Source: Brachynemurus nebulosus (Eukaryota > Arthropoda > Insecta > Neuroptera > Myrmeleontidae). Taken from it: a DNA stretch of 64,000 nucleotides. Numbering within the stretch: position 1 is the first letter of the stretch; every line of letters starts with the position of its first letter. Both the position numbers and the translations under genes were made by a program. The notes under the pieces are model-generated. The model ran no database searches. It saw only the letters and a program-made list of their open reading frames with translations, and was not told the DNA's origin. Below are positions 22,200-34,719 of this stretch, one piece after another. The stretch lies in NCBI GenBank assembly GCA_035578155.1, contig JAPWDM010000006.1, forward strand, positions 49,097,529 through 49,161,528, read 5' to 3'.

Positions 22200-23250
22200 C
22201 ATCAGTTAACATTCCCTGGTTGTTGTGTGGTAGACAAGGATTGGCACATCTGGCATCTGGCTCTGCCTAGGTTGGTGCAGATGTCGGAGGTGTGGGGTAG
22301 TGGCATCCGTGTCGCGGGACGGGGATTTGGCATCGCGGGTTCAGCACATATGGTGGACGTACGAATAAGTATGAATACTACCAACATACCTATCAACCTA
22401 AGGTGTGGGGTATCTTGTCGAGAGGTGCACGGCATATGGAAAGATGTGTCGTTAACGATTACCTTGGGGCACCAGGTTGAACCCCATTGTAATATAGACC
22501 TTCTGTTAGGATATAGACTCTGACAGCGACCTTTATCGACCTAAATATATCGTAGGTACAGCAGTGGATCCTAATTTAATAAAATCAAACATTACCGACA
22601 GCTCCACTTCTGGTGCTCTCGAGGAGATAACCGGGGGCTGCCTCAGTGGTGCCCTTATGAAACCTGACATTACGGAGGCTAAAGCGGGTTCTTCGAAAGA
22701 GAAACCCACTTGTCAGAAAGAATCTTTAGGAGAGTTGGCAGAGAAAATCACCTCTCTTAAAATTAAGAGTAAAAATATCTACGGCGTCGAAAGGAAGTGT
22801 CACAAGAAAATGCACAAGGTGATCAAACAAGATCAACGTCGCAGGAGACTACTTCGCTGACTCCGACTTCGGGTAAAAGACTCAGAATATCTGAGGACAC
22901 GCCAAAAGAAGTTTAGAGAGCCAGGCGAAAAAAAGTAAAAGAGCCGAATACTTCAAGGTGGTTCAGTCTGGGCTTAGTCATATTGGTCATTGTTTGCAAT
23001 TGTTATTCTGAGGTACAAGAGACCATGGAGGAGGTAATACAAATCCAGAGGGCAATTGGTAGACTGGTGGACAACCTTCCCAAAGACGAGGTAGCTCTCC
23101 CGAGATTTGCGGATTGCTATCTGGCGGAAGGTGCTGCCATTGTCGTATGCGAAGGTAAATTGTCGCGAGAATGGCTCACCAGAAAATTCCAGATATTAGA
23201 ACCTAAGAGGAAGCTGAACTCAAAGCTCTCTGTTCAAACTAATCTTTAAA
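22200..23250 (+). mobile_element. Decayed retrotransposon fragment (GC-rich leader plus gag-like ORF)
   Basis: Base composition rises well above the surroundings. The first 360 bp have no recognisable product and may be a 5' UTR. The rest encodes a broken gag-like protein (see the next entry). No reverse transcriptase follows, and the edges are not defined by repeats. Confidence 0.5.
22564..23248 (+). pseudogene. Gag-like ORF1 remnant with DUF4780-type domain
   Basis: Three pieces in shifted frames make up one protein. The first (22564-22860) is Ser/Thr/Lys-rich and ends in a strongly basic stretch (Lys-Cys-His-Lys-Lys ... Gln-Arg-Arg-Arg-Arg). The second (about 22840-22970) has a Ser-Gly-Lys-Arg-Leu-Arg linker interrupted by TAG at about 22912. 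The third (22983-23248) contains Leu-Pro-Arg-Phe-Ala-Asp-Cys-Tyr-Leu-Ala-Glu-Gly-Ala-Ala-Ile-Val-Val-Cys-Glu and then Arg-Glu-Trp-Leu. From memory, that pattern matches the insect DUF4780 domain found in retroelement ORFs. The downstream half of the domain is lost. Function is inferred from the family only, and a domesticated gene is unlikely given the breaks. Confidence 0.5.
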
Positions 23251-23484
23251 CAAAGAAATTGCTCATAAAAATGGTGACATAAAATGTTGTTCGAAACATT
23301 AGGCATTAAGAGAACTTACACAAATAAACGGTCTTAATATTAAAATTAATTAAAATGTTGCTGCATGACTTATCCTTTGAATTTGAAATGTATGCAAAAC
23401 ATTGAAACGTACGTACGAAATAAGCAAATGGAAAAATATAATTTCATCCAGAAGTGTTTCGTCTTGACATACCAAACATACTTA

Positions 23485-24393
23485 GGGGACGGACGGGCAA
23501 GACGGGGAGGTCGGGCAAAAAGAATAATAGCCTAATTGAGCTAGTTAGATGTATGACTGACTCAGATCCAATGTCATCCGTTTCCTCACTTTGCACTTAA
23601 TGGGATCATTTATCAAAAGGAGGCACTGTAGTTTATTTGCGTGTGTAGTGACCGAAAAACTGTTTTGACGAGAAAAAAATCAATAAATAGAGGTAAGTAA
23701 TTTACGAATTAATTCTTTAATTTGTATGATCATTACAAGCAACAAATTCGTGGTCGTATTTAGCTTGAATCTATTAGTTTGTAATTGTAAGTTAAGTTAG
23801 TTAAAAATGTGCTTGGCGGGCAAAATGGACTCAGGCTAAATGAATAATAAGATGGAGCTTCTCTAATCAAAAGAAAAATTGTTTTAAATAATCCCAGACC
23901 TTCCAATGAAAAAGAAAAGAAAATTCGCTTAATAGAGTCAATCAAAGAATATCAAAAAGATAATTATTTTTGTACTGTCTGTCAAGAAAAATACATATAT
24001 CCGCAATAGAAAACTGGATGCAGTATAATTTTTTCCAGGAATGGACCCATGAAGCGTGTTCTTTATACACAGGTCGATCGTCCGTTTGCGATCGTCGTCG
24101 TCGTCCTTTTGCGATAATTGCGACGATTAATTTATTTATTTTCATTAGTATTAGTTTTGCCCGTCCAAGATATTCATTTTACCCGCCCTAGTAGGGCAAA
24201 AATAATAATTTCAACTATTTTTTCAAGTGATTTTTAATGTGGTAAGATAAGAATTTTTGTTAATTTTCTGTTTACTTTATTAATCTTAAGTAACTGAAGA
24301 CTTGTTATCTTGAGATAAATAAATAATTTTATTGTAATCTCATACTTTTTATTAGAGATCAAATTAGCATATCCTTCTTGCCCGTCCGTCCCC
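23485..24393. mobile_element. pogo-like MITE, 909 bp, TA duplication
   Basis: The ends are TA GGGGACGGACGGGCAAGACG and CTTGCCCGTCCGTCCCC TA. Copies of the GGGCAA/TTGCCC word recur near both ends (about 23499, 23512, 23818, 24157, 24193, 24378). No intact transposase is visible; the short frames inside are unrelated. Confidence 0.8.
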
Positions 24394-24395
24394 TA

Positions 24396-25780
24396 TATGT
24401 ATGTAGACCCAAGACTATGACGTTTGTATATATTATGTAAGTGTCCAAGTCCTTCTCACAGCACACATTTTACCGCACGCATATACGTGAATATGGTGAA
24501 TTCGAAAAGTATATTTTTGTTTGGATTCATCATCAATTGTACCTAGATAATGTATCTATATGCGGATACTCGTAAATACACTTACCGTAAATATTAAAAC
24601 TCATAAAACATAATCTCTTAACATTGTATTATTCATAAATATGCTATTAAATTTCAATAATTTACCATATTATCAAAGACGATTACACAACATTTCACAA
24701 AGGTTCTTATCCATAACAACATTACAATAATAAATTTTTACGATAATTAAGTATCCAATAATAATTTATATATTCAACCATTACACATATTATAAAAGGT
24801 TACGCTCAAAGGTTATAAAATATTCGTCGTATTGCCTTTTTTAATTTCTTCAAACTTTTTATAGAACAAGACGATAAAAGTATTTTAATGTAATATTTAT
24901 GTAATTGAAGGCATAAAATCCGTTTAAAAGAATCAACAGTATTAGGTGGTAACGTTCATAACGGGGTACAGTGGTATCTTTAAGTATTCGTACCTTAGTA
25001 CACCTGTTTACTACCTAGTTAATATTGGTTATAGCTACAATGATACAATTTAATTGATAATATTGCTAAAGGAATCAAGCCAACGCTATGCATTATTCTT
25101 TTCTCTCAGAAAAACAAACAAGTATTGCTTAAGAATTAAAGATTAGAAAAATCAAGAACAAATTTTATATTTTTATAGACTTGAGTTCCTACTAATTGCT
25201 ATATTTATTGACTATGAAATACGAAAATCTTTCTTTTGTCACTTTTCATCGAAAGAAAATTGTTAAATTACGAGTAAGCTTTCGAGTAACATTTTAAATC
25301 TTCAGGTAAAAAACAACTGAATAATTTGATTTTTGGGTAGCAATCTTTTATATAGTGCTTACTGGAAAAGGTTATTTATATCAAGGATTTTGTATCACTA
25401 GAATTAAAATGATGGAAGCCAGTTGAAACCAACAAAATCGAGTAGACTTTAGAATAAAACAATTCCCAGCAAGTTTTATGTTGATTAGAAAAACCCATCC
25501 AGCAGAAAAATGGATTATAATGTATGGAAAAGTAGATGTAGGTACTGTTATAAGTATTTTTGCTATATTTTAATGGAGAATAGTACTAAAAATTGAGTGA
25601 ATTATTAACCTAAAATCGGATAACATCTGGTAATGTCATGTTAAGTGCAGCATGAGAGGAGATTAAAAAATAAAGTCATATAATTATAACTTACAAAAAC
25701 GCAGTATAACACAAAAAAAATTTTCAAAAGTCGTAGACTTTTTACTGACTGTACACGAAAATCAGATTGTACGGACTCAA
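24396..25780. other. No gene recognised
   Basis: AT-rich; no repeat ends or coding signal found. Confidence 0.4.
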
Positions 25781-25797
25781 GATAATTAAGTAAAGAC

Positions 25798-26245
25798 GGT
25801 TCTACACGATGCTACGAACACCTTCCAACATTGGACGTTCGATGGTTCATCGCATCGTGTGGCCGTTGTTCGAACCTACGAGTGTCCAATGTCGAGCGTC
25901 AAACATTCGCATTTGGTCATGTCCCGCTCGATGTCGGTATTCTTGCACCGAGTCAAAGGGATGCTTCGAACGTTTGAAGGTCAATGTTGGTTGCGTTGGT
26001 TGGTTCGACTCAGCAGCTGCACGACTCGTTCATGTGAAGAGAGACAACATCAGTGTATAACATTAGAGATAATATCAGACAGATAACAGCCTCGTCCACT
26101 GAGTACCAACACATCATCATTCGTATTGGATCAAACATTCGATTCACCGTGTAGCAGATACATTCGTCGCACCAAGTATCGAACTTAATTGCCTCAAACG
26201 TTCGATCGAATGTTGGAAGGAACGTTCGTAGCATCGTGTAGAACC
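25798..26245. mobile_element. MITE with long TIR (448 bp)
   Basis: GGTTCTACACGATGCTACGA begins both ends (left at 25798, right inverted from 26245). After a small interruption both continue into CTTCCAACATT. The interior is rich in degenerate copies of ACATTCGA/AACGTTCGA. The outside flanks GATAATTAAG and CTTAATTATC are also inverted, so either the element is longer or the target was palindromic. Overlapping open frames here are chance. Confidence 0.75.
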
Positions 26246-26257
26246 CGCTTAATTATC

Positions 26258-26939
26258 AGCGAAGGTTCAAATATTCAAAAAAGTTCAAATCTTTGAATTA
26301 TTTAGAGACGAAAATAGTAAAAACTAGTATGTAGCTGTTTATTTATTGTTTCAAACAATTTCTTCTTTATTAAAGCCTTAGACAGTTAGACGATTGCATG
26401 ACGATTGGAAGTCTACACAATTTGTCAAGTTATCCCCCCAATTAATTATAATAATTTATAAAGATTACAAATTCTTAAGGTGGAATTCTTAACTGTACAA
26501 ATGAAGTCAAGATCTCAGTTTCTGATAGTTGGTTCGAATATTTATGAACACCACTGTAACTCTGAATGTCGGTCGGTTAGTTTACGTGAACATAAATGTA
26601 AGTTGGACAGGAAACGAACAGCTTGTCGGTTTCGCGCTTATTATATTCAATTTTAAAAACTTCAGATTCGATAAAACGCTTGTAATTTTGTAATTTTTTT
26701 TATAATTTATTTATTTATTACAAGATTGGAAATGTAATTTTGTGTGAGATGATATAAACTTACAAGAAAAAGAAGTGTCAACACTGACAGAAAAATTTGT
26801 TCAGTGATATATGTGTGTTTAATGTTCCCAAATTAAGTAATAAAATTATGTTGTATGTTATACGCTGTGATTTTAACGCATGTTTCTCTCTTGTTCTTTT
26901 ACAATATGGAATAATTTTTATTAATTTTTTTTAAATTTA
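26258..26939. other. No gene recognised
   Basis: AT-rich intergenic DNA. Confidence 0.4.
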
Positions 26940-26945
26940 TTTTTT

Positions 26946-27145
26946 AGTGTACCGTAATAAAATTGGCAAAATGGAACACTTATGGAATCACTTTGGTATT
27001 CGTCCGTCTGTCACAGGCGATTTTCTATCATTCAACGTGAAAAGTTGAAATTAAGCACAAGGCTAGAGTGTGATAGTCTAGTTGCAGATGTAAAATTAAA
27101 TTTCGATTCTGGGGGCTAACTTCAAGGGATAACCTGGAGAGTTAA
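26946..27145 (+). repeat. Dispersed arthropod repeat (relative at 36190-36530, inverted)
   Basis: It carries GTACCGTAATAAAATTGGC, then ATGGAATCACTTTGGTATTC and GTCCGTCTGTCACAGGC. I recall the TTCCGTACC ... GGAATCACTT ... GTCTGTC pattern as a very common insect repeat. The inverted relative has TGGTACGGAACACTA and TCGAAGTAATTCCATAA. Confidence 0.5.
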
Positions 27146-28543
27146 AAGAAAATTTTCCCGAAGAGCATTGAGTAGAGTATGAAAGGAAAGCCTATTACAG
27201 CACGAATCCAATAATAAATATACATAACTATACGGTTTTATTCTCTTTTTGGAAAACTTCTTAAAAATTGCTGTTACCGGCCCTTATCATCAGAAGAATC
27301 GCACTGAAAAATCTGAAAAAATTCATAACCATTAGAAATGAGGTGCAAATTGAACGAAAAGTATCACGACTGAATGTTCTTACGTAATTTTCTAGGTATA
27401 TAAAAAGAAAGCTTGATGAAAATGCTTTGATCAAGATGATGTTAGCCAACAATTATGCTACTGATATAAAATATTTACCGGCTGTTTCTAGGAATTCTAT
27501 AAAACATGAGTTCTAGAAATTAAAGAAGAAGAATAGAATAGTTGATAAATCTGCACGCCAAAAATATGACAATTTCTGCAAATTAATAAGCATAGGTTGC
27601 GTTTATATATTCAATAATTGTTGGCGTATTCATATAATTAATTGATCTAAAATATCTAGACATTGACAAAAATATGACTTAAAATGTTATCTATTGTAAT
27701 AATACATGTTTTACAATAAAAAATATCGCTAATAATTACTGACAGAAAAACAGGCGGGCGCGCGTTGATATATTCAGTAAAAAATTTTTTTCTTTCTGAT
27801 AAGTGTAAATAGACGAATTATAGTTTATTTTATATAGGAATAAAATACCCTCATATACTATTATATGTATAGAGTATACATCGGATTCTTAATAACAATT
27901 AATATTACGGCACCCTACTTGCACAGGTACAACTTGCATCTGACGACTTTTAAATATTTTTTGGGGAAGACACCATTTTTTTTTCGTCCTAAATACAAAA
28001 ATAGTAACGATACCAGCGAACTGACATTGCCTTGCGCTGAACGGATGAAGAAAATGAAAATGATTCTAGAGAACCACACTACACATTACCTTATTTAAAG
28101 ATTTTAATTACTTCAAATGATTACTTTGTGTCTTTGCACATGTCATCGTTGTGTTATTAAGATCAAATTGTTACATTGTATTATAAAATTTAATAGATCA
28201 TAAACATTATTACCACTAGCTAGCCATAAACAATAAATAAATAAATAAATATTATCCACAATAAATTATCTGCATATATAAAATGTATTATTAGATCCTG
28301 TCTATAAATTAATTTATCACAATTAATTTCATTAGTTTCTTCTACATATTTCTATTACCTTATGTTACTTCTCTAATTGTAAGCCCTACCCAAACTTTCT
28401 TTATTTTTAATTTGCTAATTATTCGCTATGTCCTTAATAAACTGGATTTGCCGGATATAGGGTGATTTAGGGACAAACGCAATACTTTTTTCTGTTATAA
28501 GTTTATGCTAAAGTCAACACAATGTGCAATTTTACTTTTAAGG
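27146..28543. other. No gene recognised
   Basis: Includes a 77-codon chance frame at 27865-28098 without recognisable features. Confidence 0.4.
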
Positions 28544-28704
28544 AGTCTCCACATTCTCGCCGAGGTTGGACGAAACGAGAATGTAGAGGGTCATTTCGTT
28601 GTGTCTCGCGGTTGGTGTTTTAATGCTATTCATATGGCTGAGCCAACCTCAGCGAGGAACTTCGACGAGGAACGTCGTCCTGCTTCGGCGAGAATGTGGA
28701 GACT
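28544..28704. mobile_element. Short MITE, 161 bp core, TIR AGTCTCCACATTCTCGCCGA
   Basis: The 20-bp TIR is identical at both ends, and similarity continues outward as TTTTAAGG and TTTTAAAGC. The interior has GGTTGG ... CCAACC pairing. The 68-codon frame spanning it is a by-product. A diverged relative lacking the ends lies at 38620-38745. Confidence 0.75.
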
Positions 28705-30035
28705 GCTTTAAAAAGTGTAAAACAGAATTACAAAATATACATAAGATAAATATTTTAAAACTTTAAACTTTGTCTTCTCGCAACCTCAGTTTTTTTCTTT
28801 CTACCTAACATAAAATTGCACATCATATTGTACATAATGGTATGTGATTGATGGAACCATTTGAATCACTCAAACTAATTAATAGTTATGGATGTGTGTT
28901 TGTGTGTCTAATTATATCACATCATAATTAATCGCTGTTTTTTCGGCTACATGCGGCTAACATCATATATAGAGAGTTGAACACTGAAAAAATTTGGTTT
29001 TTATGTCATCGAAGATGACATATTAATATGGTTGTGTGACTGAACAATTATTGAGTTGTACATCCATATTGAATAAACGCAAGAGGGCTGTAGAGTTAAC
29101 AACTATAGAGTTAACAAAAAATCATAAATTAACACTTTCACTGAGATGACATTACTTAGTGCGTGTCAAAAACACACATTTGACGAATTTTTGGTTTTTA
29201 AATTAAATGAAATAGTAGAAATTGACAAGTTATGATGAATTTGATAACCTATACCAATTAATGTTCCTATAGTCTCATGCAGCTTAATTTAGGTACCCCA
29301 AAAGTAGAATATTTGGCGCGTGGTTCAGACTATTTTCTGAATGTTTCATTATTCAACGCAATTTTTTTTTATTAAAAAAATTATATATACATTATTTGTG
29401 TGTAAGACCGTGTAATTTTGTCATTTTTATGCAGACATATACAATACAATACTAGGACATATTTACGATAACAATATATATAAATTAAATTCTTTATTAA
29501 TATGATAATATGTGATAATTAGAAGTCATAGTCTATGGCAATAAACATTACAGGTAACGTATTATTGAATACACAGACTACACAACCTGTAGTGCCTTCA
29601 CAAACTAACAATAGCCTGCAAAGACCAATATCAATACAAGATGATTTAATAATCGGCCATTTGGTTCTGCTTGAATAAACATTTCACTTAATCATTGATA
29701 ATAAAAAACCAATAACAATGATAATGTATGTTATAAACGCACATTATATTTGTGCAGTTTAACCACAGTAATAACACAGAAAAAAACTACAAACATTAAA
29801 GTACATTTGCGCCGCTCGCTTGTATTGATAAAAGAAATTTTTTAATTCAATAAAATTTAATTTTGTTTTTTATGTTCAAGAAGTAAATTTTTATTGTAGT
29901 GCAGATATTACTCTGAGACAAGAATCTAATTGTAAATGGACTGAAGTAAGGGAGGTTGGGCAAAGTTATACCTTTGAAAAAATTTCAACGACTTGTGCAG
30001 GAAAATAAAGATGGCTTTTTTTAAATATCTTTAAC
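28705..30035. other. No gene recognised
   Basis: AT-rich intergenic DNA. Confidence 0.4.
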
Positions 30036-30039
30036 CGTA

Positions 30040-30110
30040 CGGTGTAACCCACGCATGGGCAACTCTTTTTGCCTCCAGGCCGGATTGGAAAAAAAATGTT
30101 TTCACTGGCC
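30040..30110 (+). repeat. Possible hAT terminal fragment
   Basis: CACGCATGGGCAACTC followed by CAGGCCGGATTGG resembles the GTGGGCAA ... GGCCGGAT ends of hAT transposons. No partner end was found. Confidence 0.25.
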
Positions 30111-30364
30111 GAACGAAATATTTCCAATAAAAAATGTTAAGCAACACACTTAGTTTTAAGTAAAAATACTAACAAGGAGAGGGCACGACCTGGGAAATTG
30201 ACTTCGGGTTGGGATTTCGCAGGATTATAGTCCCCCCAAAGATTAATTAATTGTTAAAATATAAAGACCCAAGGGCCAGTCAATTTCGACAAAAACGCTT
30301 TCGACAAAAACGTAGATTCATTTACTGAATGTTTATATATAAAGTATTGGTGTGTCAAACCAAC

Positions 30365-30437
30365 GAACAGCTGGTACAGTCGGTAGCGTGCTAGACTGGC
30401 GACTAGAGTGTACGGGTTCAATTCCGACTAACTGCAA
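30365..30437 (+). repeat. tRNA-derived SINE head or tRNA pseudogene
   Basis: It has an A-box-like TGGTACAGTCGG at 30372 and a B-box-like GGTTCAATTCC at 30415, each one base from the Pol III consensus and 43 bp apart, the spacing expected in a tRNA. An anticodon-arm-like CTAG ... CTAG lies between them. The acceptor arms do not pair and the T stem is imperfect, so it is not a working tRNA gene. Confidence 0.6.
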
Positions 30438-33170
30438 GTATTATTACATATTTTTTTATTTTGTTAGTTAACTATTAAAATTATTGTCAGCTGAAATACA
30501 ATATTATTTACAAAAATATTAAAGAAACCTGGGTTCAACTGCACGATCTACCTGTTCGAACAGTCAGGTAAAATTCTATTGCTTTACTTGATTACACACT
30601 TAAGCTCAAGTAGATCCTAATTTCTGCATAGTAAAAATCAAGTAAATTTAAGTGTTAAACAAAAAATGTTAATACCTACACATGTTTTGATCAATTTTTC
30701 ACGTTTTCCTTTTTTGTCAAATGTACAATATAGTTACGTTAAGGTTTTATAACCATCCAAGCAAATCGTCTGAGCAAGCCCGACAGTGAGGTACCCGAAG
30801 TTGCAGCTCCGGGACCAGAGCTTGAGGAAGAGGCCTATAGCTGTCGATAGAGAGCCCGGGAAAGAAGTTAAGATTTTTTTTTTTTTTGTTCACCACTTAT
30901 TTTTTTGGGAGGAAATTTAAAAAAAATGCTTATTATTCCCGGGACTTACCATTTCTCTTCCCAACCCTAGGTTTAAGCAGTTGGTGTTGATAGGATCGTG
31001 ATTTATTCAAAAAAATTCACTATGATCAAAAAATATGCACAAAATTACATAATTACTAAAATCTTTCAAAATTTACTTTCGTTAGAAAACAAGAAAATTC
31101 TTTTACTTGAAAATTTAATTTAGTTGACAAATCAACTAAAGAACAAACAAGTCACACTCTGATATTTGTAGCTTCTATTTATCAAACTTAAGGTTTGCTC
31201 AAAGAGGAAACTACATTTTTTAGTTGCCCCGTGGCTTAGTTACGGAAACTATTTTAGTCCACTAAAATAGTTAATACTGTCTGTAGTATATACAAAATTT
31301 TAATTTCATCGGCCAAGAGATATAGAAACTATAAAGGATATTAAAGACAGGAAGATTATAAACGTTTCTCGATTTTGACTACGGAAGCCTATAGTCGAAA
31401 AAATATTCCCAGACACTTTGAATAGTTTCTTTGTCAACGTATGATTGTCTTTTTCTAATTCCAGTCAAACAAATAAATAGTGCATAGGGTACTAATTGAA
31501 CATTAGGTTACGAAACAATAATAAATAATAACACTATTTTATATTTTTATGTAAATTCTGTTTATTCAATAATAATTTGATTTGAGAAAAATATTTCTTA
31601 AAGCAACCGAAAACAAATGACATCCATGATTTACATGACATTCACGGTATATTATAACCACAGAGCACTGAATCAAACATATTAACATGTTTCCTAGAGA
31701 TAACACAGGCATTAAATTTTGAAGCATGACTTTTTTTTAGTAAGCCCAAATTGTAACCACGGAGACTTGTTTATAAATATTAGATAAACCAATTAAACCA
31801 TTAAATTAATGGTTTGACCGCCATTAAAGTAATCCCATCAGTCAATTTTTTTGCTCACATCAGTCAATTTTTTTGCTTCAATTTTCTAATGTATTTGTAA
31901 TACACAGCATTCTCTCTAGTCGATTCTCTCCTCAATGATTATAACTTAACTGTAAGCATATACATAAAATAACTGAATGACTGGATTCATTGCAAAATAT
32001 TTAATACCATAGAGACTATTAAAAATATAATTTTGAAAACCAAAAATCAGTGGATGTCAATATGTACTGCTTAGAATTTTCAAATCCGTTAAAATCAAAC
32101 GAGAATAGTTTATTCTAATTGAAAATAACATATTTCACTTTTCTTTACAGTATTGCATCATTTTTTTAACTTTGTGAAGATGAAATATTATTATGTCAAA
32201 TATTTAAAAAACTAAATAAAAACCACTGATTAAGGACACTGGTGTAGTGTTGAAGAGTGTATGACAAGGACAAGAAAGAAGGAAACCTACAAAAGTGTCT
32301 GGGAATATTTTTTCAACTATAAAACGTGAATTGTTTAGGATAGGAAGTGAACATAATAAAATAATTTTATTATAATTCAAACTAATAATGATTATGATGA
32401 CTGATCAAACGCATTACATAATCTAAATAAATCGGTAGAAACAATTCATGCTTGAACCCTTTAATGAATAACAACTACACGATGTCGCACGGTAAACATA
32501 ATATATAACGGTATATGAAGTACCTAAATACCCTCGACATTTATCTAAACGAATGATACAAATATATTTATTCTTTTGGAATAATTTTCTTGTCTGATGT
32601 TTTCAATGTTTACTTATCTGCTTATTTTATATCATCGAACTCATTCCAGTTCCAGTCTCACTCCAGTTCCAACCTATACTTCATTTTGTTACGACCTTAT
32701 CAATAAACCATTCCATTCTTCTACACCTTTTTGTCTCCTTTCGATATTTCTAATTTCGCACATCGTCATTAACAACTTATTACTAGAAACTTGCACGGAT
32801 TATTAATATACTTAAAATAACAAAATGGGTAAAATTTCAAGAACTAGAAAATAAATTACCTAATTTTACCTGACTTCAAATTTATGTTCTCCTCACAAGA
32901 AAAACAATTACACTAAACATTTCTATCTGTTTACTGTTATCGAGTTACTCCAGAAAAACATCATATTTGTAGAATGTGGTGAATCCTTACTTACTGTGTA
33001 TTTATTGATCAGTATAATATTTTCTCGAATTGTCATCAATGATATCTAGCTGAAAATTGATATGTGTATACATAGAGACAAATGAATATATTCGAACACC
33101 CATTCCCCTTTTTAAATTCCTTGTGCCGTCAAACCCATCGTATGATATCACCCATTTATATATACATAAA
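30438..33170. other. No gene recognised (2.7 kb)
   Basis: Mostly AT-rich. A GC-richer patch at 30740-30870 has no sustained frame. A short duplication containing CAGTCAATTTTTTTGC lies at about 31840-31880. Confidence 0.35.
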
Positions 33171-33172
33171 TA

Positions 33173-34682
33173 CAGAGTGTTTTAGAGAAAAATTCGACTA
33201 ATGACTGATCGAGCACTAACAAATATTTTTTGTTGCATTAACAATAGTGCACTAGTTACAGTAGATAACTATAAATCTTAGTAGATAACTATAATTAATA
33301 TACCGTAATTGCGGGTTACTTGTGCCCTGTGGTGTAACTTGAGCCCAAAACGGAAAAAGTATTATTTTCTGTTTTGTGCTTATATTAGTCAGTAGTAGAA
33401 GTAAGTTAGATGTTTAGCTAATAGGGGAACAGCAGTAGGTTTACGGTGTTTATGTAAGTTTAGGTAGTTCTGAAAATTGACACTAGAGGTGAGGCAAGTG
33501 TTGTTTACTCTCTGTTTGAAATTGATGTTTTGTTACGTTTCTAACTTTTGACTGTAAAAATAATTGTGATAGTCTACAAAGGAAGATAAGTGTATAACTT
33601 TAATATTTTCTTCATTACTAAACTAAATTCAGATATGTTCATATGCCAACCATTTCCTTAATTTTTTAAATTAAGGTTTTGATAAATCAGTAAAATAATC
33701 TTAAAATTAGGGTAACTTGAGCCCATTATAACTTTGGTATAAAATGGTGCAAAATTATAGCAGAAATTCCCAAAAGTCCTAAACCGTTGGACAAGTTCGT
33801 TAACCAGGCACGTCCGATGCCCAAAACGTGTTATTTTTGGAAATTTTCATGAAAAAAATTAACTTTTTTCCAAAATTTCCCCTTATTTAAAAATTTTTAC
33901 ACTATTGAAACGAGGAGAAAAAATCACACAAAAAAGGTCTTTAAACTATTATTCTATGTCAACTAGCTTCCGAGAAAAACTAATTTTTGTAAACGGAAAT
34001 TCGCTACGTATTGAATAAATAAAGTTCCTTATATGTTTGTACAATGTTTTAAATAGTAACCAACATCCTACATGGTCTCAAACTGTTTTCAAATGAAAAT
34101 CACCTGGAAATTTAGGTCTGGGCTCAAGTAACCCGATCTTGAGGTTAACTTGAGCCCAAAATCTAAAAAGCTATAAAATTTATGAGCCATAAGAAAAAGA
34201 TCCATATTATATAATAAACTAACCGTAGTCATATACAAATTAATATACTGAATTTCCTATCCCAAATAAATATAACACTTACGCTCAATTTTTGAAATTA
34301 TCAGATGATTTGCAAATCTGGGCTCAAGTAACCCACAATTACGGTAATAAATATAAACTTAATCTTTTATCAGTTATAACTTTTTTAGTCAAACCCTTTT
34401 AGTTATTAGAACTAAATTTTTTTGTTTGGATGGCTTTATTTATAATAATATTGTAACTATACATATTTATTTATGGTATCGTAAACTACAAAAAGTTGTT
34501 GGAGCAACTATTTCAAACTAATTTTTTCTAGTAATAACAGCTGTATAGTTTTTTGGAGTATAAAATTACTTAAAATTTTTATAACCAGTATTAAAAAACT
34601 GTTAAAAAAATGCTAATAACACGTCTTATATTGGGCGTGCAGCCACCTGTAAGTTATTTAGAATGTCTCCTTAAACAGCCTG
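33173..34682. mobile_element. TA-flanked MITE split by a nested MITE
   Basis: The left end is TA CAGAGTGTTTTAGAG and the right end, inverted, is TA CAGGCTGTTTAAGGAG. The similarity is moderate, over about 25 bp. Without the nested 33303-34344 element the host element would be about 470 bp. Confidence 0.45.
33303..34344. mobile_element. pogo-like MITE, 1042 bp, TA duplication
   Basis: The ends are TA CCGTAATTGCGGGTTACTTG and CAAGTAACCCACAATTACGG TA. The word GGTTACTTGAGCCC or its complement occurs at least six times (about 33313, 33333, 33712, 34121, 34143, 34320). The interior also carries a fragment related to the Helentron-like block (33790-33840). No transposase frame is visible. Confidence 0.85.
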
Positions 34683-34719
34683 TATAAATATAAGCTAACT
34701 ATTACCGTGTATTACTTAC

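Noticed and set aside
25809..26234. Three overlapping open frames of 74-83 codons
   Set aside because: They fall within a MITE with long TIRs and overlap each other in different frames.
30365..30437. Functional tRNA gene
   Set aside because: The acceptor stem does not pair and the T stem has mismatches; only the internal promoter boxes are convincing.
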